Positions 16,484 to 22,948 of a DNA stretch of 64,000 nt are shown piece by piece. Source of the stretch: an uncultured Verrucomicrobiota bacterium (lineage in GTDB: Bacteria > Verrucomicrobiota > Verrucomicrobiia > Limisphaerales > UBA9464); contig CAIXUG010000061.1 of NCBI GenBank assembly GCA_903922605.1, positions 1-64,000 on the forward strand. The letters are read 5' to 3'. A program made the position numbers and the translations under genes. The notes beneath the pieces are model-generated. The model did not search any database, was not told where the DNA came from, and worked only from the letters and a program-made list of their open reading frames with translations. Position 1 is the stretch's first letter; each line of letters begins with the position of its first letter.

Positions 16484-17968
16484 TCAGTAAACGTGCGTGC
16501 TTTCCTCGGCGCTGATCGGCGAGCTGAGCACCTCGGAGGACAGTTTGAACAGCGTGTGACCGTCGCCGACCTTCACGCCCTTGGCCACGATCTTGTAAGA
16601 TACGAAGGCCTTCGAGGCGAGATCAGGCACGACCGGGAAGGTCACCGTCTGACCGTCGATGGTGCCGCCCTCGGCCGTAACCGGCACGAGTTCCGGAGCG
16701 ATGACCACGATGACCTGGACATTGTGGTCGGTGGCGTTGCCCTGGTTGGTGACCTTCACCGTGTAGGTGGTCGAGTCGCCAATCGCAACGGGGTCTGGAT
16801 CATCCGCCTTCTCCAGCAGGATCGCCGACTGGCCGACGACCTTCGTGCTGCAGGTGGTGGAGACCGCCGTCGCGCAGCTGCCCTTGGCAGTGCCGGTGAA
16901 GTCGAAGGAACCCGCAGCGGCGGCGATGAAGCTCACACAGGCATCCTGCGAGGCGCCGGCAGCGATGCTGCCGAGGTCGAAGGTGACCGCGCCATCCTTG
17001 ACCGTGCCGGTGGTCGAGCTGACGGTCACGCCAGCGGGGATCGGGACGGTGAGCGTGGAGCCGGCGGCGGGGGCGTCGCCGGTGTTGTTGACGACGTAGC
17101 AGACGTCAAACTTGCGGCCCCAGAACTGGCGTTCGGTGGCCTTGCAGGTGATCGCCAGCACGGGCTGGTGGACCATGGTGGCGGCCGTGGTGGTAGCCGT
17201 CACGCCCTGGGTGGAGGTGACCTTGGCGGTGTTCTCATACTTGCCCGGTCCGGTGACCGTGGCGTTGTACTTCAGATCCTTGCTTTCACCCGGGGCGAGG
17301 TTGCCGACGTCAAACGTCAGGCTGCTCTTGCCATCGCTGACCATGCCGCTCGGCAGGGTGTCGGTGACCTGCACGCCCGTCAGCGCGCTGCTGCCGCTGT
17401 TCTTGACGGTCAGAGTCACCGGGATGGTATCGCACACCAGCGCATCGGACTGCTCGGTCTTGACTATGGCGATGTTCGCCTTCACCACGCGGATATCCTG
17501 GCAGGCCACCGGATTATAGGTGGCCCAGCCGCAGGTGTTCACCACGCCCTCTTCGGCGGTGCTGCCGTTGACGGTGATGGTCTTGCTCTCCTTGGGTCCG
17601 AGGGTGCCGAGATTCCAGACCGCGATGCCGCCGGTGGTGCTGGCGGCTTTCGGGTCAGAATCGGTCGCGGCGAAATTGCTGCTCACGCGGTCCGTGACCA
17701 TGACGTTCTCCAAGCTCCCATCGGTCAGGTTGCTGACCTTGTAGGAATACTGGTAGGGCATACCCGCCAGCACCTCGGCCGGCGCGGTCTTCTCCAGGAG
17801 CAGTCCACTGCCTTCGGCCCTTCCGCTCGGGAAGTAGGCCATGACGCTGCCGTTTTTCGGCGCCGCGGGGCCCGGCTTGTATTTGTGCTGCTGCTGCTGC
17901 TGCGCGCAGCCTGCCAGCAACAAGGCGCAGGCGACTACGGACACGGTTTTCTGGAACGTTAATTTCAT
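16484..17968 (-). CDS. DUF11-repeat lipoprotein (OmcB-like), paralog 2
   Basis: Start at 17968 (MKLTFQKTVSVVACALLLAGC) gives a classic lipoprotein signal with lipobox LLAGC followed by a Gln-rich stretch. The 494-residue protein contains about four DUF11 beta-sandwich repeats: LLLEKTAPAEVLAGMPYQYSYKV (about 55-150), VKTEQSDALVCDTIPV (about 175-270), a CKATERQFWGRKFDVCYVV unit (about 285-385) and the C-terminal LLLEKADDPDPVAIGD unit (about 390-494). Cysteines recur at repeat boundaries. It is expected on the outer membrane or periplasmic face as a structural, disulfide-linked protein, by analogy to chlamydial OmcB. It has its own terminator at 16434. The upstream region to 18441 is long and non-coding. 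Confidence 0.8.
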   Translation of the reverse strand: MKLTFQKTVSVVACALLLAGCAQQQQQHKYKPGPAAPKNGSVMAYFPSGRAEGSGLLLEKTAPAEVLAGMPYQYSYKVSNLTDGSLENVMVTDRVSSNFAATDSDPKAASTTGGIAVWNLGTLGPKESKTITVNGSTAEEGVVNTCGWATYNPVACQDIRVVKANIAIVKTEQSDALVCDTIPVTLTVKNSGSSALTGVQVTDTLPSGMVSDGKSSLTFDVGNLAPGESKDLKYNATVTGPGKYENTAKVTSTQGVTATTTAATMVHQPVLAITCKATERQFWGRKFDVCYVVNNTGDAPAAGSTLTVPIPAGVTVSSTTGTVKDGAVTFDLGSIAAGASQDACVSFIAAAAGSFDFTGTAKGSCATAVSTTCSTKVVGQSAILLEKADDPDPVAIGDSTTYTVKVTNQGNATDHNVQVIVVIAPELVPVTAEGGTIDGQTVTFPVVPDLASKAFVSYKIVAKGVKVGDGHTLFKLSSEVLSSPISAEESTHVY

Positions 17969-18441
17969 TGTGAGGCTTTTTTGGGGGTTGCCTATGGTGC
18001 GGGGATCGGGTTTCGGCACACCGCAATTCAAAACAACAGGCAAGGCTTTAGCCATACCGGGGGCAGGAAGCAAGCCCCTTCCGGAGACGATCCGGACACG
18101 GCCGCCCCGGAGACCGGCATCTTGCCCGCAAGCAAAGCCATCTGACCGCGTCCACCAAGAAGGGCGGAGCATCGCCTTAGATCTGATGCCCCGCCTGTCG
18201 AACCCGTTGAAATAGAAGGAGCTGACGCGCTTGAACCGCGCGGCATGCGCCACAAAAGGGATGCAAGTGGCCGGGCTTGATTCGCGTCAAGGCGGTCACG
18301 GTTCGGAGGAACATCGACAACCTGCCCAACCGGCTGGCCAAGGCAAGCCGGTTCTACGTTACAGTCTCGCGGCGGGCTCTCCCGCTGAGGCAGGCGATTC
18401 ACCAGTTGTTTCCATTCGGTCCCGGCGCTATTCCTCGGCAC
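17969..18441. other. Divergent intergenic region (473 bp)
   Basis: It separates the minus-strand DUF11 lipoprotein from the plus-strand TIM-barrel gene and must contain both promoters. Open frames crossing it are extensions or shadows of the flanking genes. I see no strong hairpin, tandem repeat or clear sigma-70 hexamers. Composition is similar to the coding regions. Confidence 0.45.
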
Positions 18442-19398
18442 ATGCCATACGAAACAGAGCCGAGCCATTCCCTGTCCCGTCGCCACTTCCTCGCCTACGC
18501 CAGCGCGGTGCCGGCGGTGTTCGTGGCGCATTCGGTCCTGAATCCCGGGCTCGGCAGCTCGGCCCTGGCCGCCGACGCCATTGCCTCTGCGCCTGTCCCC
18601 GCTCCAAAGAAGCGCCCCATTGGGCTCGAGCTCTACTCGGTCCGGGGCGAGCTGATGCGGAACCCGTTTGCCACCCTCCGCGAAGTCGCCAAGATCGGCT
18701 ACGAGGCGGTCGAGTTTTACGCTCCCTACTTCAGCTGGTCGCTGCCGCAGGCGAAGGACATCAAGTCGCTCATGGACGACGTCGGCCTCCGCTGCTACTC
18801 GACGCACAACCCTTTTAACGCATTCGGGCCGGGCGAGGACAAGATGGGCAAGGCCATCGAGCTGAACCAGATTCTCGGGGCGCGGCACATCATACTTTCC
18901 TCGGCTCCCGGCGGCACAAAAACCCTGGAGGACTGGAAGGCGCTCGGCGGCAAGCTCAGCACCGCAGTGGAGCAGCTCAGGCCGCACGGACTGGCGGCCG
19001 GCTACCACAATCACGGATCCGAATGGGCCCCCCTCGATGGCGGACAGCGCATCATGGATGTGCTTGCGGCCGGCACACCACCCGAATTTGTGCTGCAGTT
19101 CGACGTCGGCACCTGCATGGAAGCGGGCGCGGACCCCATCGCGTGGATCAAGGCAAATCCCGGCCGCATCCGCAGCCTGCACCTCAAGGACTGGGCTCCC
19201 GGCGCGGCCAGCGCGGAAAAGGGCTATCGCGTGCTGTTCGGTGAAGGCGTGACCCCTTGGAAGGCGATCCTCGCGGCGGCGGAATCCGTCGGCGGGGCAG
19301 AATTTTACCTGATGGAACAGGAAGGCAGCCGCTTCTCGGAATACGAAACCGCGCAGCGCTGCCTCGACTCGTGGAAGAAGCTGCGGAGTGGTGCCTAG
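18442..19398 (+). CDS. Tat-exported sugar phosphate isomerase/epimerase-like TIM-barrel protein
   Basis: From ATG 18442 the 318-residue product begins with a twin-arginine signal (SHSLSRRHFLAYAS, then a hydrophobic stretch and SSALAADA), so it should be folded with its metal in the cytoplasm and exported by Tat. The mature part is a xylose-isomerase-like TIM barrel: RPIGLELYSVRGEL, EVAKIGYEAVEFYAPYFSW, LAAGYHNHGSEWAPL, EFVLQFDVGTCMEAGADP, LHLKDWAPG and a late FYLMEQEGSRF. The His/Asp/Glu positions in YHNHGSEW, QFDVGT, LHLKDW and EQEG are the expected metal ligands. Proteins of this group are very abundant in Planctomycetes and Verrucomicrobia and act on sugars; the substrate is not predictable. 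An attC-like palindrome begins right after its stop. Confidence 0.85.
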   Translation: MPYETEPSHSLSRRHFLAYASAVPAVFVAHSVLNPGLGSSALAADAIASAPVPAPKKRPIGLELYSVRGELMRNPFATLREVAKIGYEAVEFYAPYFSWSLPQAKDIKSLMDDVGLRCYSTHNPFNAFGPGEDKMGKAIELNQILGARHIILSSAPGGTKTLEDWKALGGKLSTAVEQLRPHGLAAGYHNHGSEWAPLDGGQRIMDVLAAGTPPEFVLQFDVGTCMEAGADPIAWIKANPGRIRSLHLKDWAPGAASAEKGYRVLFGEGVTPWKAILAAAESVGGAEFYLMEQEGSRFSEYETAQRCLDSWKKLRSGA

Positions 19399-19399
19399 G

Positions 19400-19500
19400 C
19401 GCGAACCAGGCGCCGGAGCCAACCGCCGGGAGGCGCTGCAGTTCCGCATTCGCGGGTTGCGCCTGGAGTCGGCGGTGGCCCATCTTTGGACGTTAGGCGC
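19400..19500 (+). other. Integron attC-like palindrome
   Basis: An imperfect palindrome of about 100 bp starts two bases after the stop at 19398. It ends in CGTTAGGCGC (19491-19500), where GTTAGGC fits the R' core-site consensus GTTRRRY. The opposite end GCGCGAACC is a degenerate R''. Inner arms pair (GAGCCAACCGCCGGGAGGCGC near 19416-19436 with GCGCCTGGAGTCGGCGGTGGCC near 19460-19481) around a central variable loop. The next gene begins 8 bases after GTTAGGC ends, as expected for the next cassette. There is no integron integrase in the window. The R'' box is weak, so this could be a decayed site or another palindrome. Confidence 0.5.
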
Positions 19501-19507
19501 ATCCACC

Positions 19508-20026
19508 ATGCGAACATTTCAACGCCGGTTTCTAGGATTATGTCTGCTGCCCATTTTGATGATGTGCTTGGATGATGGGTTTACCCTGCTCCAACAGCCA
19601 GCAGTGTATTGGTCAGGCGACTACTCGAAGGCTCAGGAAGGCGATGCGTGGTTCTATCACTTGATGGCCATCCATCCTGCGGCATTTATTTCGTGGAGGG
19701 CAGCAACAGCTCTTGTCAGTGTTGCCATGATTTTATTCATGCCACAGACGCTCGCGTTGATCATCAGCTTTGCATACACCTTGGGCCATTTTGTTGGCGC
19801 GTCCACATGGCTGCTGTATGGCGGCTATTTTCGTTATGGTCACAAGATGTTTGCCGGCCTATGTCTGCTGACGGCTGTGTTAATGGCCGTTGCAATTCGT
19901 TGGGGCTGGCGAGCAGAGCCACAGTCAGATTCACCGGTCGGAGTTCGTTGGCATATCGGATTGCGCTGGGCGTTGATTTTGCTGCTCTCGGTCACTGCTG
20001 CTTGGATGAATCTATGGAAGGAATGA
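19508..20026 (+). CDS. Hypothetical integral membrane protein (possible gene cassette)
   Basis: The 172-residue product has four to five hydrophobic helices (LCLLPILMMCL; ATALVSVAMILFM; ALIISFAYTLGHFVG; MFAGLCLLTAVLMAVAI; WALILLLSVTAAWM) with short polar loops. I do not recognise the family. The gene is noticeably less GC-rich than its surroundings (many TTG, TTT, ATT and CAT codons), and it starts 8 bases after an attC-like site, so it looks acquired. Its last 15 bases overlap an IS110 remnant on the other strand, which may have removed the cassette's own downstream attC. Start ATG 19508 is the first in frame after the palindrome. Confidence 0.65.
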   Translation: MRTFQRRFLGLCLLPILMMCLDDGFTLLQQPAVYWSGDYSKAQEGDAWFYHLMAIHPAAFISWRAATALVSVAMILFMPQTLALIISFAYTLGHFVGASTWLLYGGYFRYGHKMFAGLCLLTAVLMAVAIRWGWRAEPQSDSPVGVRWHIGLRWALILLLSVTAAWMNLWKE

Positions 20027-20638
20027 GGCATCCGCCTCCTGAGAAGCCAGCCCTATAAGTTCATATAGTTGAACGAGTCTGTAGTTGAGTGAGGAGGCGA
20101 GGGATTGGAAGCGGTTTAGTTTGCGGTGCTGGAATTTTTGTTCCTCGAGTTTGAAGATTTCGGGATTGAAGAGTTCTTTGAACTTCAGCATGTGCCAGAA
20201 AACCCGGGCGAGTTTGTGGGCCATGGCGATAATCGCCTTGGGGCTGCCGAGTCTCGCCTTCCAGCGGCGGCAGAGTTCGCCGAAGTAGTTCTTGGCCCGC
20301 CAGAGACTCTGGGCGGCGAGGCGGAGAGCTTCGGCAATGCGACTCTTCACGTGTCGCGTGCGAACGCTGTTGATCTTGCCCCCGGTGATTCGGTTGTCGG
20401 GACAGAGTCCGAGCCAACTTCCGAAGTGTTTGGCGGTTTTGAAACTTTCGGCAAAGTCGGGGCCGGGTTCGGCGAGGAGCACGAGCACGGTGTTGGAGGC
20501 AAAGCCTGGTACCGCCGTGAGATCGACCCCGAAGATTCGGTAGCATTCCTCCCGGGCGGCAACTGTGGGTCGTTGCGCTGGGGTTTCTTGTAGGTGGTGG
20601 AGGGCTTTCCGAATCCTGAGGAGTCCGGTGCCTTGGAA
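20012..20638 (-). pseudogene. IS110-family transposase, C-terminal fragment
   Basis: Reading on the minus strand from a TGA at 20639-20641, about 208 codons translate to IRKALHHLQETPAQR, then CYRIFGVDLTAVPGFASN, LLAEPGPDF, FGSWLGLCPDNRITGGK and RIAEALRLAAQSLWRAK, then AIIAMAHKLARVFWHMLK. This matches the C-terminal (Transposase_20-type) domain of IS110/IS1111 transposases, which contains the catalytic Ser region. The N-terminal DEDD/RuvC-like domain is absent and there is no start codon at the expected place (only an internal GTG near 20488). The element is therefore a truncated, inactive remnant. No terminal inverted repeats are expected for IS110 and none were seen. It abuts and slightly overlaps the membrane-protein gene. 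Confidence 0.85.
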
Positions 20639-20774
20639 TCAAAGTCGCGGAGCATGCGGGCGAACTGTAGCCATCCGCGGCGGCGAACGGCGCTGTGCCG
20701 TCACCGTTGGAATCAACCGCCTCGTCGTCGCTGTCGCTGAGCCGGAGGCATCAGGCCGGTTTCGTTCGGCCAGT

Positions 20775-22667
20775 TCAGCCGGCGGGGAGTTCGGCACGCG
20801 CCTGTTGCAGCCATTGCACCTGTGGCGGAAAGAGGTGGCGCACGTCGATCAGTTCGGCGGCCGCCTTGGCCGCGGCAACCCGGCCACCCTGACGGTAGTA
20901 CTGGAACCACACAAACTGCAGCACGCTCCGCGTTGGGCCGGTCAGCTCGTCCAGAGGGACCGTTTCCAGCAGCTGCTCACCTTCCTCCAGCCGTCCGTTC
21001 TGCACGAGCGCGAGCGCGTGGTTGACCCGGGCGACCAGGGACTGCGGGGCATGGCTGTAGAGCTGCAGGGTCAGCTGCACCGCCTCGGACGGGCGTTCCC
21101 GCATCATCAGCAGCGCCGCCGCGAAGTTGGTGGCGCTCGCGTCGTCCGGCTGGAGCTGGTAAACTTTCTCACTGGCCGCCAGCAGCTGTTCTGCCTGCCG
21201 CCCCTCGAACGCGGTCAGCTGCAGCTGGCGCCAGAACGTGAGGTCGTTGCCGGCCACCTTTTCCAGTTCATGCAGCACGATCCCCGCCGGTCCGGGATAG
21301 CCGAGCCGCGTGAGCAGGACCGCCGACTGAAAGGTGATGGCAGGGTCTTTGGGCACTTCCTTGGCGAACTCGTTGAACGCTTCCTCCGCCTCCTGCGGCC
21401 GGCCGAGCCCGTGGTTGGCCACGCCCTCCAAGAACAGCGTGTAATTGCCCAGCGCCTCCTTCAGCCGGAAATTCGCCCGCAAGGCCACGGCCAGGGCGCG
21501 CAAATCATCCCAGCGCTTCCCGGCGGTGAGCAGCTCGCCCGCCCGCACCCAGATGACCGGCCCGTACGAAAAGGCGGCCATCTGCTTGCTGATGAAATCG
21601 GCCCCCTCATCGTACAGGCCCAGCCGCATCCAGGCGGCCAGCAGCTGCTCGGCTTCGCCCGCCGACTGGGGCAGAGTGGTCCCGGCCCGGGCCAGGCGGA
21701 TGGCGCGGTCCCGCTGCCCCGAGAGTTCCAGCAGCAACCAGTGGGCAATGCTGTCCTTCAGGGTGTCGGCATGCAGGTCGGTCAGCTCGGCCAGCCGCCG
21801 TTCATAGGAGGCGAGATCCAGCTTTTTGTAATGCACCCGCAGCAGCAGCGAGAGCGCGAGCGGTCGCAGGGCCGGCTCGGCCACGGCTGCCTCCAGCCGG
21901 ACCTGGCCGGCGGTGGCCTCGCCCGATGGGCCCCATCCGGCCTGCCAGGCCGCGTGATACAGCGCGGATTCCGGCTGGCTGGCCACGGTGGTGCCACGCT
22001 GCTGCCAGACGGCCTCAAATATTTGCATCTGCCCGGATTGGAACAGTGCCCGCAGCAGGGCAGCCGTGAAGGCCGGGCTGGTTGGTGGGCCAGAGTCAAG
22101 CAGCCGGCTGGAGACCCAATCATACTGTTCGTAACGCTGGTGGAAACTTACCGCGAGTTCCAGGTCGGCCAGATTCGTGTGCGTGAGCCGCAGGAGACTG
22201 GCGGCCGCATACTGGCCGATTCCCGCCAAGGCACGGTCCGGCCGGGGCTGGCTCGCGAGCGAGCTCAGCAGGCCGCGCAGGTTTTGCGGGTCCGCCGCGT
22301 TGTTGGCCATCGCCGAAGTCCACGCCTGGATTGCGGACGGAATCCGTCCGGCCGCCACGTCCCGTTCCGCGCTGCGGCGCAGCGACCAGGCCTGCAGCAG
22401 GTCCAATCCCCGGACCTTGATCTGGGGAGAGTAGTCCTCCGGCGAGGTGACCCAGATTCGCGGCAGGAGCAGTCCCAGGGCGAGAACCACCAGCATCGTG
22501 GCAATCAACGCCCAGCGAAACCAGCCGTCATAGAAAAGGAGGCGCAGGAGGGGATTCCTCCGGACCACCTGCCGGATGCGCCGCCGGATGGGGATTGACG
22601 AGACGTCCCGAGAGTCGGGCGAATTCGTCCGGCTGGGCGAGGGCGGCTGATCAGTGGTGGAATCCAT
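20775..22667 (-). CDS. Membrane-anchored TPR-repeat protein
   Basis: From ATG 22667 the 630-residue product has a Ser/Pro-rich cytoplasmic start, basic residues (IRRRIRQVVRR), one transmembrane helix (about 55-75, WALIATMLVVLALGLLLP) and then a long alpha-helical TPR-like array (about 95-620; for example AAGRIPSAIQAWTSAMANN, LGRPQEAEEAFNEFAKEVP, RERPSEAVQLTLQLYSHAP). It is anchored with the repeats outside the cytoplasm and probably scaffolds an envelope complex; the partner is unknown. An open frame continues upstream to 22853 but passes through a 21-bp tandem repeat, so the later ATG is preferred. It is divergent from rapA, sharing a 281-bp intergenic region. Confidence 0.78.
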   Translation of the reverse strand: MDSTTDQPPSPSRTNSPDSRDVSSIPIRRRIRQVVRRNPLLRLLFYDGWFRWALIATMLVVLALGLLLPRIWVTSPEDYSPQIKVRGLDLLQAWSLRRSAERDVAAGRIPSAIQAWTSAMANNAADPQNLRGLLSSLASQPRPDRALAGIGQYAAASLLRLTHTNLADLELAVSFHQRYEQYDWVSSRLLDSGPPTSPAFTAALLRALFQSGQMQIFEAVWQQRGTTVASQPESALYHAAWQAGWGPSGEATAGQVRLEAAVAEPALRPLALSLLLRVHYKKLDLASYERRLAELTDLHADTLKDSIAHWLLLELSGQRDRAIRLARAGTTLPQSAGEAEQLLAAWMRLGLYDEGADFISKQMAAFSYGPVIWVRAGELLTAGKRWDDLRALAVALRANFRLKEALGNYTLFLEGVANHGLGRPQEAEEAFNEFAKEVPKDPAITFQSAVLLTRLGYPGPAGIVLHELEKVAGNDLTFWRQLQLTAFEGRQAEQLLAASEKVYQLQPDDASATNFAAALLMMRERPSEAVQLTLQLYSHAPQSLVARVNHALALVQNGRLEEGEQLLETVPLDELTGPTRSVLQFVWFQYYRQGGRVAAAKAAAELIDVRHLFPPQVQWLQQARAELPAG

Positions 22668-22703
22668 GCGGGGCAGCAAGGAGGTTAAGCGTCCGGCCCA
22701 CAC

Positions 22704-22772
22704 CGCAAAGTGACGACTCTGCGGCGAACTGTGACGAATTCGCGCCTCAAAGTGACGGATTCCCGCCTTGCC
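22704..22772. repeat. Three 21-bp direct repeats in a divergent promoter region
   Basis: GTGACG occurs at 22710, 22731 and 22752, exactly 21 bp apart. Each is followed by a related sequence (ACTCTGCGGCGAACT, AATTCGCGCCTCAAA, GATTCCCGCCTTGCC). Two helical turns of spacing on one face is the layout expected of a multi-site operator. Alternatively it is a small tandem repeat. It lies between the starts of the TPR gene (22667) and rapA (22949). Confidence 0.6.
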
Positions 22773-22867
22773 CTGTGCCCACACGGCAAACCGGATCAGT
22801 TGGCCGACCGTCCAGAGCCGGCTCATGGGGCGCTTGCGTGGGCGGAAGCCCACGAAAGCTGGCGATG

Positions 22868-22903
22868 CCTTTTTCCTTTTTCCTTTTGCCTTTTACCATT
22901 TGC
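22868..22903. repeat. Pyrimidine-rich 7-bp tandem array upstream of rapA
   Basis: Units of seven bases with single changes (TCCTTTT, TCCTTTT, GCCTTTT, ACCATTT) run for about 36 bp, ending 45 bases before the rapA start. It is a single-arm member of the heptad-array class found elsewhere in this window; no complementary arm is nearby. Confidence 0.6.
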
Positions 22904-22948
22904 CTTCGCGCCCCGGGCACTGCCCGACCGTTCCGTTTCGTACCCTTC

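Noticed and set aside
18028-19509. 493-codon minus-strand frame across the TIM-barrel gene
   Set aside because: Fully antisense to a gene with a Tat signal and conserved metal motifs; translation is low-complexity Arg/Pro/Gly-rich.
20565-22598. 677-codon plus-strand frame opposite the TPR gene
   Set aside because: Antisense, no domain, and the TPR gene on the minus strand has a clear membrane anchor and repeat pattern.
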